A stretch of DNA of 64,000 nt from an uncultured Pseudorhodobacter sp. (GTDB lineage: Bacteria; Pseudomonadota; Alphaproteobacteria; Rhodobacterales; Rhodobacteraceae). The DNA lies in assembly GCA_913062925.1 (NCBI GenBank), contig CAJXWJ010000009.1, forward strand, positions 1 through 64,000, given 5' to 3'. The notes beneath the pieces were generated by a model. That model searched no databases. It was given only the letters and a program-made list of their open reading frames with translations, and was not told the DNA's origin. Position 1 is the first letter of the stretch. Each line of letters begins with the position of its first letter. The translations under genes were made by a program, and so were the position numbers. This document shows, piece by piece, positions 52,645 to 62,502 of the stretch.

Positions 52645-53273
52645 GCGCCAGCCTTTTTTGCGCTGGGGGCTTTGGGCTTGCGCGGGGGCTTATCTGGCGT
52701 GATCGGCTCGGCCGCGGCGAGGGCTGATTCCTCAACCACTTCGGCCTTGCCCGCGCTGACAAGCTTGCTGGCATCTTCTGGCTTGACCGCGATTGTCGAG
52801 CCTTCGAAGAAAACCATCCCGTTCACCTCAGCTTCGGCTAAGATTCTGACCTTTTGCCAAGGTTTTGATGTTGGAGTTGCTGGACTGATTGGGCTGGCCT
52901 CGGTTTCGGGGTTTGGTTTGGCCAGCCTGTCGCCGCCTGCCCCGCCCAAGGACATCAGTTTAAGCTTGGAGGAGATCTCGGGTTTGGGCGCCAGAACGTC
53001 TTGCACAAGCGCGGGCATCTGCCCCTTTTGCAAAGCCTCCAGCCGCCGCCGCACGATCCAGGTCTGCGCCGCCAGATTGGCAAGCCGGTTGTCCTCGGTT
53101 GTTTGTCCTTCAAAGGCGCCCTGCAAGTTCGCCAAAGCATCCAGCAGCGACAGATTGCCAAGCGCAGTCAAGAGCTTGGCGCGCGCGCGCTCGAGCTTTG
53201 GGCTGAGTTTGGGATCTGCGGCCGAAGCAGGGAGGCTGCGCAGGGCATCAAGGTTTTTCAGGGGGGGTGACAT
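52641..53273 (-). CDS. hypothetical flagellar-locus protein with poly-C tract at its start
   Basis: 210 residues. ATG 53273 ([11 protein letters not shown]) is preceded by GGGAG; the frame runs to 53363 but that part overlaps the flgB promoter. A helical N-terminal half ([20 protein letters not shown]) is followed by a Pro/Ala-rich linker and a small beta-rich end ([20 protein letters not shown]). Codons 2-4 contain seven C (53261-53267). No family recognised; divergent from flgB. Confidence 0.6.
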   Translation of the reverse strand: MSPPLKNLDALRSLPASAADPKLSPKLERARAKLLTALGNLSLLDALANLQGAFEGQTTEDNRLANLAAQTWIVRRRLEALQKGQMPALVQDVLAPKPEISSKLKLMSLGGAGGDRLAKPNPETEASPISPATPTSKPWQKVRILAEAEVNGMVFFEGSTIAVKPEDASKLVSAGKAEVVEESALAAAEPITPDKPPRKPKAPSAKKAGA

Positions 53274-53297
53274 TTTTTTCTCCCAAGACTGACAAGT

Positions 53298-53313
53298 TGG
53301 CACTGTGCTTGCA
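53298..53313 (+). promoter_or_regulatory. sigma-54 promoter of the flgB operon
   Basis: TGGCACTGTGCTTGCA, a full match to consensus at both elements with 12-bp spacing (GG 53299-53300, GC 53311-53312). Predicted start about 53324, 48 bases before flgB. Confidence 0.82.
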
Positions 53314-53371
53314 AATTCCGCTCCAACTCGACCTCGCAGCTTTAAAAAACACAAGGCCTCCAAGTATCGCC

Positions 53372-53761
53372 ATGGACAGTATCGCCGCTTCTTTGAACGT
53401 TCACGCTCAGGCTCTTGATTTGCGCAACAAGCGCAATGAAATTCTGGCCTCTAACATCGCAAATGCGGCAACGCCGCACTTCAAAGCCCGTGACCTTGAT
53501 TTCAATGCCGAACTGGCCAAACATCTCGACACCGGCGGCCCGCTGCACACAAGTGACGCCCGCCACATTCCACAAGCAGGCGTTGGTGGCCCAACCAACC
53601 TGAAATATCGTGTTCCGACCGAACCCTCTTTGGATGGCAACACGGTCGAACTTGCAGTCGAGCAGATGCAATTTTCGGAAAACGTGATCCGCTATCAGGC
53701 CTCTCTCAGCTTTCTAAATCGCCGCATCAGTGGCCTGCAATCTGCGATCAAAGGGGAATAA
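53372..53761 (+). CDS. flgB: flagellar proximal rod protein FlgB
   Basis: 129 residues. Rod N-terminus: [31 protein letters not shown]; end: [23 protein letters not shown] 53372 is used; an earlier in-frame start would lie before the promoter's transcription start. First gene of flgBCDEF, 2 bp before flgC. Confidence 0.93.
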   Translation: MDSIAASLNVHAQALDLRNKRNEILASNIANAATPHFKARDLDFNAELAKHLDTGGPLHTSDARHIPQAGVGGPTNLKYRVPTEPSLDGNTVELAVEQMQFSENVIRYQASLSFLNRRISGLQSAIKGE

Positions 53762-53763
53762 TC

Positions 53764-54180
53764 ATGGATAAGATCACCTCGGTCTTTGATGTCGCCGCGC
53801 GGGCCATGTCGTCGCAGATGACGCGGCTGAACACCGTTGCCTCTAACCTTGCAAACGCCAATTCGGTCGGCAGCTCGCCCGAGGATACCTTCAAGGCGTT
53901 GCGACCGGTTTTTGCGACGCAATATGCTGAAAAAATTAACAAATCCGGCCTAGCCACCGTGGGCGTAGATGGCATCGTGGCTCTGGACCGCGAGCCCGGC
54001 AAAGTCTTTGCCCCCGACCATCCAAAGGCCAATGCTGATGGCTATATCTTTCGAGCCGCCGTCGATACCGACGAAGAAATGGTCGAGATGCTGGAAGCCT
54101 CGCGCCAATATCAAAACAATCTTGAAGTCCTGTCCACCCTGCGCAGCTTGATGATGCGCACGGTGAACATGGGCCGTTAA
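53764..54180 (+). CDS. flgC: flagellar proximal rod protein FlgC
   Basis: 138 residues. SSQMTRLNTVASNLANANSV near the N-terminus and DEEMVEMLEASRQYQNNLEV, LSTLRSLMMRTVNMGR at the end are the FlgC hallmarks. Periplasmic rod component joining FlgB to FlgF. Normal length; no anomaly. Confidence 0.94.
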   Translation: MDKITSVFDVAARAMSSQMTRLNTVASNLANANSVGSSPEDTFKALRPVFATQYAEKINKSGLATVGVDGIVALDREPGKVFAPDHPKANADGYIFRAAVDTDEEMVEMLEASRQYQNNLEVLSTLRSLMMRTVNMGR

Positions 54181-54200
54181 TCCGAAAAGGATCTGTTGCA

Positions 54201-54905
54201 ATGGCTACCATCGACCCAAGCAATGCCGCTCAGCAAGCCCTGTTTGACAAACTGGGTATCTCGACCTCAACCGGCAAAACCACAAATGCGAAACTTGGCA
54301 ACAGCAACCTTGGTCAAGATGAATTCTTGAAGCTGATGACAACGCAGTTGCAAAACCAAGATCCCTTTGCCCCAATGGACAATGGCGATTTCATCGCGCA
54401 GATGGCCCAGTTTTCCAGCGTGACCGGCATTCGCGAAATCTCGACGGGGATTACGGCGCTTTCTGACGAGATGAAAAAGCTGCGCGTGGCGACGGCCTCT
54501 AACCTGCTGGGCCATTCGGTTCTGGTGCCGGGCAACATCGCGCGCCCCGACAGCAATGGCGAGATCAACGGCGTGATCGACCTGCCCGCGGCCTCGAGCA
54601 CCACGCGTGTGTCGTTCTCGGACGCGGAAACCGGCGAATATCTTTACCAACTGGATCTTGGCAGCCAGCCCTCTGGTCTGGTCGGCTTTAGCTGGACTGA
54701 CATTCCGTCCGAAACGCTTGCCAAGCGCCATGCGATCCAAGTGGATGTGGCCGTTGATATCGGCAAAGGTCAAGAAAACCTGCAACCATCGGTTTTTGCA
54801 CGGGTTCTGGCCGCATCGGCCGCTGGCACAAGATCTGATGATATGATGCTGGACGTTCAAGACTATGGCGAAATCGCCACCAGTGACATCACCAAATTCC
54901 GCTGA
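54201..54905 (+). CDS. flgD: hook-cap / hook assembly scaffold FlgD
   Basis: 234 residues. The N-terminal KLGNSNLGQDEFLKLMTTQL and QNQDPFAPMDNGDFIAQMAQ are the strongly conserved FlgD segment. The C-terminal half is a FlgD Ig-like/tudor region (RVSFSDAETGEYLYQLDLGS). It caps the growing hook and may be adapted to the oversized FlgE encoded next. Confidence 0.93.
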   Translation: MATIDPSNAAQQALFDKLGISTSTGKTTNAKLGNSNLGQDEFLKLMTTQLQNQDPFAPMDNGDFIAQMAQFSSVTGIREISTGITALSDEMKKLRVATASNLLGHSVLVPGNIARPDSNGEINGVIDLPAASSTTRVSFSDAETGEYLYQLDLGSQPSGLVGFSWTDIPSETLAKRHAIQVDVAVDIGKGQENLQPSVFARVLAASAAGTRSDDMMLDVQDYGEIATSDITKFR

Positions 54906-54929
54906 TCCCCGCACCGAAAGGCAAAACCC

Positions 54930-57900
54930 ATGTCGTTTTATACAGCACTCACCGGACTTAACGGCGCGCAATCAGATATTTCTGCGACGTCGAACAATAT
55001 CGCCAACGTTGGCACCACCGGTTTCAAGCGCAGCCGCGCTGAATTTGGCGATATCTTCGCCACCTCGCCCTTGCAGAATTCGTCTTCCTCGATCGGTTCG
55101 GGCGCTATCCTGAAAGGGATCAAACAGCAGTTCACGCAAGGCAATATTGCGTCCTCGTTGAACGCGCTCGATCTTGCGATTTCGGGCCAGGGCTTTTTTG
55201 CGCTGAAACCCTCGCTGACATCGTCGCAAACGGTCTATACCCGCAACGGATCTTTCAACGTCGACAATGACCGCTATGTCGTTGATAGTTCAGGGCAATA
55301 TCTGCTGACCTTCCCCGTCAACACCGATGGCTCTGTTACCGCGAAAGACCTTGAAAGCGCGGTGCCCTTGCAGTTGCCGGTGACCTCTGGCGATCCGAAT
55401 GCGACATCCAACATCCAGCTGGGCGTGAACGTGCCCGCCGGCGCGCCCGTGATCACAAGCCAGGCCAAGTTTGAAAATGGCTATGTATTTAACCCTGACG
55501 ACCCCGAGAGTTATACAAACTCGACCTCGATCACCATCTTTGACGATCTTGGCAATCCGACCATCGCCACGATCTATTTTATCAAAACCCAAAATGCTTC
55601 GGCGACGGATCCAACCAATAAATATGACACGCGCCTTGTGATCAATAATACGATCATCAATCCAAATTTGGTTGCCGCCGTGAATGACACAGGAAGCCAG
55701 ATTTTTGTTGACCGCTTTGGCAATCAAACCACGCAAGTGCCCGATGATAACTATTTCCTCGAAGGCAAAGGGTCTCCACTTTATAAACTGGATGATTTAC
55801 AAACCAAGGTTGCCTCGCAACCTGCCTCCATACGCGGCGAGCAGGCCGGTTTTGATTTTGGCGAAGAGGGCGATAAGCTGGTTGAAATCGTCACCGACCC
55901 CTTGATGTTTTCTGCCACCGAAGAAGGCGGCAATAGCAATTCGGGTGTTTTCTGGGGCAAAGATTTCTTGCTGGTCAATGTCGATGACAGCGATGCCCCT
56001 GTGTCCATTGATTTGCGGCCTGGAAAATACAATGCCACCCAGCTTGCCGCCGAGGTAGAGCGGGCCATTAACGAAGCTTATGGCGATGACAAAAAATTTC
56101 AGATCGTTCAAAACGTAGATGATGAACTGACGATTGATCTTTACAAACTTGGTCTGGATGGCAGCCCTGTCTCGCTTGGCGAAGATAAGATCACAGTCGA
56201 TCTTTTAAAAGAAACTTCCGTTTCGGAATTGTCTGGCATCGCAATTGATGGGGCCTCGCCCGATTTTACCAAGGACGAGTTCTTGGTGCATGTTCAGCAG
56301 CGCATCAATGCGACGCTGAACGATTATATTGATCCCACAGGCAACAACGGCGCCGCGACCCTCGGGGTTGATGGCCGCATGTTCACCCGCGTTTTAGGCG
56401 AGAAAATTGACCAAACGCCAACGGCCCCTGCAATCATCCAGATTGATCACAACACCGGAACTGATGGCATAACGGCGGCGACGGAAACAAAATATCTGGC
56501 CTTCTCCAATTTTGGGAATAAAGCCTCGCTTTCGGTCTTTGACAAAAGCGTTTTGCTGCAAGCGCCCGCTGGCACCAATAAGTTCACTTATGATCCGACC
56601 CAAAATACGATCACGATGTATGTGCCCTCGGGCAGCTACGACCCAAAATCAGCCACTATTCAACTTCAAGGGCCCACCACAGGTCAATTTGGCGCGCTCT
56701 TAAACGGCAGAACGGTTCGATTGATCGACTCTGCAGGCACTACTGCGAATGGCTTTACCAAAATCCAAATCGACGCCTCCGGCCTCTCTTTATCAGAGAC
56801 TGGCTTTTCGTTTGACGCTGCGGGCGATCCAATTACGCTTTTGTTCAATCCGTCGTCTGACGTACAGGCCTTCTTTGAAGGGTCAGACAATGGCACAGAG
56901 GGTGTTCTGACCACTTTTAACAGCTCAAAGATCGTCCTGCGCGAAATTGGTGCGGATGCAAACCGCAGCACAGCGGCTTCTTCTTATGATCATGCTTTTG
57001 TCATTAGCAAAACCAACTTGAATGCGACAGAATTGCAAGCTGTTAGCAGCCTTGGCCTGAGTAAATTGCTGTATGACGGTACCGACGCCACAACGATTGC
57101 CTCTTCAACTGCGAACATCAATTCGGTCAACAAACTGAATTGGGTCGATGAGACCAATCCTGCAATTAAGGTTTCTTACGACGAGATCAATCAAAGGCTG
57201 CAATTCTCTGTCGACAGAACAGTTTTAGGCACTGGCACAGGATCAAACTTTAACTCCTTCACAGTTTATGGATCGGCAGATGCCCAAGATACAAATAATC
57301 TTGGCATTCCAGACAGTGGCAATGCCTCTCAGGTGCTTATTCGCGGCGGTGAAATCCTGTCAGCCGAAAGCTTTGTTGCCGACGGCGAAGAGATTCAGCT
57401 GAACGACAAGCGCTATGGTGTCACGGTCAATTACAAATCAGACACGAAATCTTTCGTAATCAATTCAGGTACAACAGGTGAAAAGATTGCAGCCAATGGT
57501 GCCATCGGCGTCACGGCATCGCAAAAAGCCTCGAATATCCAGATTGGGCGCCGAACCCTGAATGGGGATGGCACTGTGGATGCAAGCGAGGTCATCAACC
57601 TGGACAATCGGATTATTGGCGGTGGTGAAAATGCGGTCTTCGGTTTTGGTGTGACAAAGTCGGATTACCTTTTTAACGCGGGAACCGGACTCGCCTCGCA
57701 GCCTGCAATTGCGACGGGCCGCGCTGCTCAAAGCGATCTGACCCAAGTATTCCGTCTTACTGGTAATGGTGGTGAAAACATATTTAATATCTCGGTGAAC
57801 GGCATTGCCGGGATCATTGAAATTCCACCTGGAAATTATGTAGGTACAACCCTTGCCACAGCGCTTGAAGAGAAAATAAACCAGATTGCCGATACTCTGA

Positions 57901-58715
57901 CCGGCGAGGGTGTTGGCGGTGTGACCGTTCGCTATTCTGCAGCAACCAATAACTTTACGTTTATGACAGGCACCACCGGCGATACCTCGACAATCAAGGT
58001 AAAAGGGACGGCGCAGCTTGGGCTTGAAGATGTGCCGTTGGGGGTTGGATCTGTCCCTAAAATCTACAATCTCGTGCAAGCCAAAGATGCCGATGGTGTG
58101 GCGCTTTATGTTGACGCGGATGGCAATGTGGTAAAATCTCCGCCAGATAATATGGTTACAGGCTATTATCCGCTTTATATCGATGAGGGTGAACTGACTT
58201 TCGACAAAACCGGTAAGCTTGTTAGCCCAAAGAATATGGTGCATTTCGAACAACAGGCCGATGGGTTTTCGATTTCGCTTGATGTCGACTTCGCAGCCTC
58301 GACCCAATATGCACAGCCCTTCTCGGTTTTGTCAGTTGAACAGGATGGTTACACCTCGGGCCGACTTGATGGTCTTGAAATCGACAGTTCTGGCACGATT
58401 CGTGCAAACTACACGAACGGCCAGAACAAGCCGTTGGGTAAAATCATGATTGCAACGTTTAATAACCAAAACGGACTAAAGCAGGTGGGCAATGCCACCT
58501 ATGTTGCGACAGCCGTTTCGGGAACGCCGCAAGTGGGTGAGGCGGGATCCGAGGGGTTCGGCAGCATTCAATCCGGTTCTTTGGAACGCTCAAACGTTGA
58601 TATCACAGAAGAATTGGTCAACTTGATTACCGCCCAGCGGAACTTCCAAGCCTCGGCCAAAGCAATTGAGACCACGACCACCCTGACCCAAACCATCATT
58701 AATATCCGGATGTAA
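54930..58715 (+). CDS. flgE: oversized flagellar hook protein FlgE (1261 residues)
   Basis: The N-terminal hook motif is LTGLNGAQSDISATSNNIAN, VGTTGFKRSRAEF. A normal C-terminal end is LERSNVDITEELVNLITAQR, NFQASAKAIETTTTL. Between them the protein carries roughly 800 extra residues compared with the usual 400-450. The insert contains Hook-IN-like units around residues 358-400 (VSIDLRPGKYNATQLAAEVE) and 950-985 (VNGIAGIIEIPPGNYVGTTL) and several beta-rich Asp/Thr/Gly-rich stretches. Length, frame and flanking genes are intact, so this is not a frame error. It would form a hook with large outer domains. Confidence 0.95.
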   Translation: MSFYTALTGLNGAQSDISATSNNIANVGTTGFKRSRAEFGDIFATSPLQNSSSSIGSGAILKGIKQQFTQGNIASSLNALDLAISGQGFFALKPSLTSSQTVYTRNGSFNVDNDRYVVDSSGQYLLTFPVNTDGSVTAKDLESAVPLQLPVTSGDPNATSNIQLGVNVPAGAPVITSQAKFENGYVFNPDDPESYTNSTSITIFDDLGNPTIATIYFIKTQNASATDPTNKYDTRLVINNTIINPNLVAAVNDTGSQIFVDRFGNQTTQVPDDNYFLEGKGSPLYKLDDLQTKVASQPASIRGEQAGFDFGEEGDKLVEIVTDPLMFSATEEGGNSNSGVFWGKDFLLVNVDDSDAPVSIDLRPGKYNATQLAAEVERAINEAYGDDKKFQIVQNVDDELTIDLYKLGLDGSPVSLGEDKITVDLLKETSVSELSGIAIDGASPDFTKDEFLVHVQQRINATLNDYIDPTGNNGAATLGVDGRMFTRVLGEKIDQTPTAPAIIQIDHNTGTDGITAATETKYLAFSNFGNKASLSVFDKSVLLQAPAGTNKFTYDPTQNTITMYVPSGSYDPKSATIQLQGPTTGQFGALLNGRTVRLIDSAGTTANGFTKIQIDASGLSLSETGFSFDAAGDPITLLFNPSSDVQAFFEGSDNGTEGVLTTFNSSKIVLREIGADANRSTAASSYDHAFVISKTNLNATELQAVSSLGLSKLLYDGTDATTIASSTANINSVNKLNWVDETNPAIKVSYDEINQRLQFSVDRTVLGTGTGSNFNSFTVYGSADAQDTNNLGIPDSGNASQVLIRGGEILSAESFVADGEEIQLNDKRYGVTVNYKSDTKSFVINSGTTGEKIAANGAIGVTASQKASNIQIGRRTLNGDGTVDASEVINLDNRIIGGGENAVFGFGVTKSDYLFNAGTGLASQPAIATGRAAQSDLTQVFRLTGNGGENIFNISVNGIAGIIEIPPGNYVGTTLATALEEKINQIADTLTGEGVGGVTVRYSAATNNFTFMTGTTGDTSTIKVKGTAQLGLEDVPLGVGSVPKIYNLVQAKDADGVALYVDADGNVVKSPPDNMVTGYYPLYIDEGELTFDKTGKLVSPKNMVHFEQQADGFSISLDVDFAASTQYAQPFSVLSVEQDGYTSGRLDGLEIDSSGTIRANYTNGQNKPLGKIMIATFNNQNGLKQVGNATYVATAVSGTPQVGEAGSEGFGSIQSGSLERSNVDITEELVNLITAQRNFQASAKAIETTTTLTQTIINIRM

Positions 58716-58739
58716 GGGTCGCTTAAAAGGACGAAACCC

Positions 58740-59495
58740 ATGGACCGCATGATCCACACTGCGCTGAATTCAATTCGCAATATCTATGATATTCGTTATA
58801 CCACATCACAGAATTTGGCCAATATGGTGGTTCCTGGGTTTCGCCGTGAAATGCCAAACGAAGGCGGCAGCGGCTTTTTACTTGATAACGGTAAGTTGAG
58901 CGCGCGCGCCTTTGCTTTGGAAATGGGGCCGGCTCAGTTTTCTGAAGAATCCGGCGCAATCAACCCTTCTGATTTGCCAACCGACGTAGCTTTAGTCGAT
59001 GAGTCCTATTTTATCACTGACCCAGGTGATAGTAACTTTGCTCTTTCACGGCGCGGCGACCTCAAAACAAATGCCGAAGGTCAGCTCACTGACGGCGCAG
59101 GCAGCCTTATGATGTCCAGCACGATGCAGCCGTTGAACGTGCCAGCCTACCGTGAAATTCAGATCACCCAAATCGGCGAGATTCTGGTCAATCCGCTGCA
59201 AGCCGAAGCGGGCACTTTTATTTCAGCGGGATTTATCGGAACCACGACGCCGCAATCAAAGTTAGTCAAAGATCTTGATGGCCATATTCGCTATGCTGAC
59301 AGATCAGCTATTACGCCTGATCAATCGGGAACGATCATGCAAAATGCCTTGGAGGCCTCGAACGTTAATCCAGTTGAGGAGCTGGTGAATTCGATGCAGA
59401 TGCAGCGCCAATTTGAGATAAACCTGAAGCTTATATCGGCAGCGAAAGAATTAGACGAAGGCGGCGCGCAATTGTTGCGCATGCCCAACGAGTAA
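58740..59495 (+). CDS. flgF: flagellar rod protein FlgF
   Basis: 251 residues. IRNIYDIRYTTSQNLANMVV, PGFRREMP at the N-terminus and LEASNVNPVEELVNSMQMQR, QFEINLKLISAAKEL at the C-terminus. Position between flgE and flgG supports FlgF. The 71-bp gap to flgG holds that gene's sigma-54 promoter. Confidence 0.9.
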   Translation: MDRMIHTALNSIRNIYDIRYTTSQNLANMVVPGFRREMPNEGGSGFLLDNGKLSARAFALEMGPAQFSEESGAINPSDLPTDVALVDESYFITDPGDSNFALSRRGDLKTNAEGQLTDGAGSLMMSSTMQPLNVPAYREIQITQIGEILVNPLQAEAGTFISAGFIGTTTPQSKLVKDLDGHIRYADRSAITPDQSGTIMQNALEASNVNPVEELVNSMQMQRQFEINLKLISAAKELDEGGAQLLRMPNE

Positions 59496-59515
59496 CTCAT
59501 TTTTATAAGCCGGTC

Positions 59516-59531
59516 TGGCACGGCGTTTGCA
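59516..59531 (+). promoter_or_regulatory. sigma-54 promoter of flgG-flgH-flgI-flgJ-flgK
   Basis: TGGCACGGCGTTTGCA, both elements consensus, GG 59517-59518 and GC 59529-59530 (12 bp). Predicted start about 59542, giving a leader of about 25 bases before flgG. Confidence 0.82.
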
Positions 59532-59566
59532 ATAGTCCTTGTATCAGTTTCAAAAGGACTTGAGCC

Positions 59567-60355
59567 ATGTCTTCCAGCGCTATGCATGTTGCGACAACCG
59601 GTCTTAATGCTCAACAGCTTAAGATGCAGATCATTGCCAACAACTTGGCAAACGTTAATACAAACGGCTTTAAACGCGATCGCGCGAATTTTGAAAGCCT
59701 GCTTTATCAAGTGATGCGCTCGGGTGGCGCGCAAACTTCTGATGGAACGATGCTGACCTCCTCGTCCACCATTGGAACCGGGGTACGGCTGGTTTCGACC
59801 GACAAGCTTTATACCCAAGGCAGTCTAACCAGCACCGAAAACTCGATGGATATGGCCATCGATGGCCAAGGCTTCTTTCAGGTTCTGCTGCCAGATGGGC
59901 GAATGGGCTATACCCGAAATGGCGCCTTTTCGCGTGACGCAAATGGCACTTTGACCACGGCCTCGGGCTATGTGGTGCAACCAGAGATCCAAATTCCAGA
60001 TGGCGCAACAGAAATTAACGTCGGCGCAAATGGCGTGATCACAGTTTTGGTTGGGGGGTCTTCCTCGCCGCAAGAAGTTGGTCAATTAACGCTTGTCGAT
60101 TTCACCAATCCGCGCGGATTGCAGCCAATTGGGGAAAACTTTGTTGTTGAGACACCAGCATCTGGTGCGCCGATTGAAGGCAACCCCTTTGAAGGCGGCT
60201 TTGGTAAAATCACTCAAGGCTATTTGGAAGGCTCGAACGTCAATGTGGTTCAACAACTTGTCGATATGATCGAGACGCAACGGGCCTATGAAGTCAGCTC
60301 GAAATCAATCACCGCGGTTGATGAAATGATGAAATATATCTCGAATAATCTGTAA
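59567..60355 (+). CDS. flgG: flagellar distal rod protein FlgG
   Basis: 262 residues, standard length. TTGLNAQQLKMQIIANNLAN, VNTNGFKRDRANFE and the end LEGSNVNVVQQLVDMIETQR, AYEVSSKSITAVDEMMKYIS are definitive for FlgG. MAIDGQGFFQVLLPDGRMGY is the typical core. Confidence 0.96.
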   Translation: MSSSAMHVATTGLNAQQLKMQIIANNLANVNTNGFKRDRANFESLLYQVMRSGGAQTSDGTMLTSSSTIGTGVRLVSTDKLYTQGSLTSTENSMDMAIDGQGFFQVLLPDGRMGYTRNGAFSRDANGTLTTASGYVVQPEIQIPDGATEINVGANGVITVLVGGSSSPQEVGQLTLVDFTNPRGLQPIGENFVVETPASGAPIEGNPFEGGFGKITQGYLEGSNVNVVQQLVDMIETQRAYEVSSKSITAVDEMMKYISNNL

Positions 60356-60366
60356 GGTAACGCATC

Positions 60367-61029
60367 ATGACGGCGAATGTTGCTGCAAAAATCGGATTGT
60401 GCCTTTTGGCTTTAAGCGCCTGCTCGGAAGTGATCGAAGAAAAGGCGTCTGTCGATTATCAGCCCGTGTACACCCTGCCCGAGGCAATGGATCCTATGGC
60501 AATGCCGACGGGTGGAATTTATTCCAGCGCTCAGGTTGGGCTTTTTGCCACTGACCGACGCGCGGGACGCGTGGGCGATATTTTAACCGTCGCCTTCACA
60601 GAAAGCTTTTCGGCCACAAAATCGCAAAACGCAGCTGCGGCGAAATCAAGCAACGCGAATTTGGCTGTGCCACTTTTGGGTTCTACCCTCGGCACCAAGT
60701 TGGCAACGGGCACAGACCAGAATTTTACGGGATCAGGGTCTGCGGCGCAGTCGAATTCGCTGACAGGGCAGGTTTCGGTGCATGTCATTCGCGTCTTGCC
60801 CGGCGGGAATCTGGAAATCTTGGGCCAAAAGCGGCTGACGCTGAACAATGGCGATGAATATATTCGCGTCAAAGGCATCGTACGTCCCGAGGATATTTCT
60901 TCGGATAACGTCGTGCAGTCTGATCGAATTGCGGATGCTGATATTAAATATGTCGGTGCTGGCGAATTGGCAGACACCGGCAAACAAGGCTGGCTTGGCC
61001 GCGCTTTGACATCTGTAAATCCGTTTTAA
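60367..61029 (+). CDS. flgH: flagellar L-ring lipoprotein FlgH
   Basis: 220 residues. Lipoprotein signal [10 protein letters not shown] with the lipobox Cys. L-ring features: [58 protein letters not shown], and [20 protein letters not shown]. Outer-membrane ring surrounding the distal rod. Confidence 0.95.
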   Translation: MTANVAAKIGLCLLALSACSEVIEEKASVDYQPVYTLPEAMDPMAMPTGGIYSSAQVGLFATDRRAGRVGDILTVAFTESFSATKSQNAAAAKSSNANLAVPLLGSTLGTKLATGTDQNFTGSGSAAQSNSLTGQVSVHVIRVLPGGNLEILGQKRLTLNNGDEYIRVKGIVRPEDISSDNVVQSDRIADADIKYVGAGELADTGKQGWLGRALTSVNPF

Positions 61030-61040
61030 GGAGCAACGCC

Positions 61041-62165
61041 ATGACGCCTTTATTGCGCATCGCAATCACGACTTTGATCCTGCTTTTGCCAAGTTTTGCC
61101 TCGGCAGAACGGATCAAGGATATTTCCTCGATTGCGGGCGTGCGGGGCAACCAATTGATTGGCTATGGCATTGTTGTGGGCTTGGCGGGATCGGGCGATG
61201 GCAGCACCGGCCTGACGCTGCAATCGATGGAGGCGATGGTGTCGCGTTTTGGTATTGTCACGAATGCTGCGGGGCTGAATGCCAAGAACGCGGCCGCGGT
61301 TATGGTGACGGCCGAGCTGCCAGCCTTTATCAAACCCGGGCAGAAGATGGATGTGACCGTGTCGACCGTGGGCGGGGCCAAGTCTTTGCGCGGCGGCACC
61401 TTGCTGATGACGCCACTTTTGGGGGCCGATGGCGAGACCTATGCCATCGCGCAGGGCAATCTTGTGGTGGGCGGTCTGGGTGTCGAGGGGGCTGACCAAT
61501 CCTCCCTGGTGGTGAATATCCCGACAACAGGTCGGGTTTTGGGCGGGGCCACGGTTGAAAAAATGGTTGAGACCAGCTTTTTGGAAACTGAAAACCTGAT
61601 CCTGAACCTGAACCGCGGCGATTTCACGGGCGCGCATAATATGGCCGAGGCGATCAATGAGATGTTCGGCGCAGGCGTCGCGGTGCCGCTGGATTCAAGT
61701 TCGATCCGCGTGCGCGCGCCGCAAGATGCATCGCAGCGGGTTTCCTTTGTTTCCTTGCTGGAAAATCTCGAGGTTAAGGATGCCGAACCTCCGGCACGGG
61801 TGATCGTGAATTCGCGCACCGGCACCATCGTGATCGGCGGCAATGTGCGCGTGACGCCAGCTGCGGTAACGCATGGGTCCCTGACGGTGAAGGTCAACGA
61901 AAACCCCACTGTCACCCCGAATTCAAATGTAGCGATGAACGGCAATCAAACCGTCGTCACCCCTGCGGCGCCAACGGTGACACCCAACAGCCAGATTTCG
62001 GTCGATCAACCGAATGTGCGCGCCTTTGTCTTTGATGCCGGCGTCTCGCTGTCGTCTTTGGTGGATGCGATCAACGCAGTTGGGGCCTCGGCCTCGGATC
62101 TTGTGGCCATTCTGGACGCCCTGCATGAAGCCGGCGCGCTGCATGCCGAACTTTTGGTGATCTGA
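61041..62165 (+). CDS. flgI: flagellar P-ring protein FlgI
   Basis: 374 residues with a signal peptide ([16 protein letters not shown]). Conserved FlgI stretches: [39 protein letters not shown]-type [36 protein letters not shown], and [21 protein letters not shown] loop rich in NPTVTPNS-like repeats lies before the end. Assembled with help of FlgA. Confidence 0.96.
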   Translation: MTPLLRIAITTLILLLPSFASAERIKDISSIAGVRGNQLIGYGIVVGLAGSGDGSTGLTLQSMEAMVSRFGIVTNAAGLNAKNAAAVMVTAELPAFIKPGQKMDVTVSTVGGAKSLRGGTLLMTPLLGADGETYAIAQGNLVVGGLGVEGADQSSLVVNIPTTGRVLGGATVEKMVETSFLETENLILNLNRGDFTGAHNMAEAINEMFGAGVAVPLDSSSIRVRAPQDASQRVSFVSLLENLEVKDAEPPARVIVNSRTGTIVIGGNVRVTPAAVTHGSLTVKVNENPTVTPNSNVAMNGNQTVVTPAAPTVTPNSQISVDQPNVRAFVFDAGVSLSSLVDAINAVGASASDLVAILDALHEAGALHAELLVI

Positions 62166-62171
62166 GGACAG

Positions 62172-62498
62172 ATGATGGACAAACTCGCAGCGCTTCCCCT
62201 GCCCTTACCCGCCCAAGATGCAGGCTTTGGCCGGCCAAATATCTCGACCCGCAACGCAGGGGCGGGCGAGTTGCGCCAGGCCGCCGAGGAGTTCGAGGCG
62301 ATGTTCGTGCGCATGATTATGGCCGAGGGGCATCAGGCGAAATTGGCAGATGGGCTGTTTGAAAGCGATAAGGACGACGCCTTTCAATCCATGCTCGACA
62401 ACGAATATTCGCGCTCTGTGGCAGGGCAAGCCGATCTGGGCATAGCCAACGCGCTTTACGCACAATTCGCCAAGAGCCTGCCGAAAGAGGGGGAATGA
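62172..62498 (+). CDS. flgJ: short FlgJ rod-scaffold protein without muramidase domain
   Basis: 108 residues, only the N-terminal rod-binding domain (LRQAAEEFEAMFVRMIMAEG, LFESDKDDAFQSMLDNEYSR). The peptidoglycan-hydrolase half of enterobacterial FlgJ (about 150 residues) is missing, as in R. sphaeroides, where a separate transglycosylase (SltF) serves. Start ATG 62172 or 62175. Immediately followed by flgK. Confidence 0.9.
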   Translation: MMDKLAALPLPLPAQDAGFGRPNISTRNAGAGELRQAAEEFEAMFVRMIMAEGHQAKLADGLFESDKDDAFQSMLDNEYSRSVAGQADLGIANALYAQFAKSLPKEGE

Positions 62499-62502
62499 TC
62501 CG

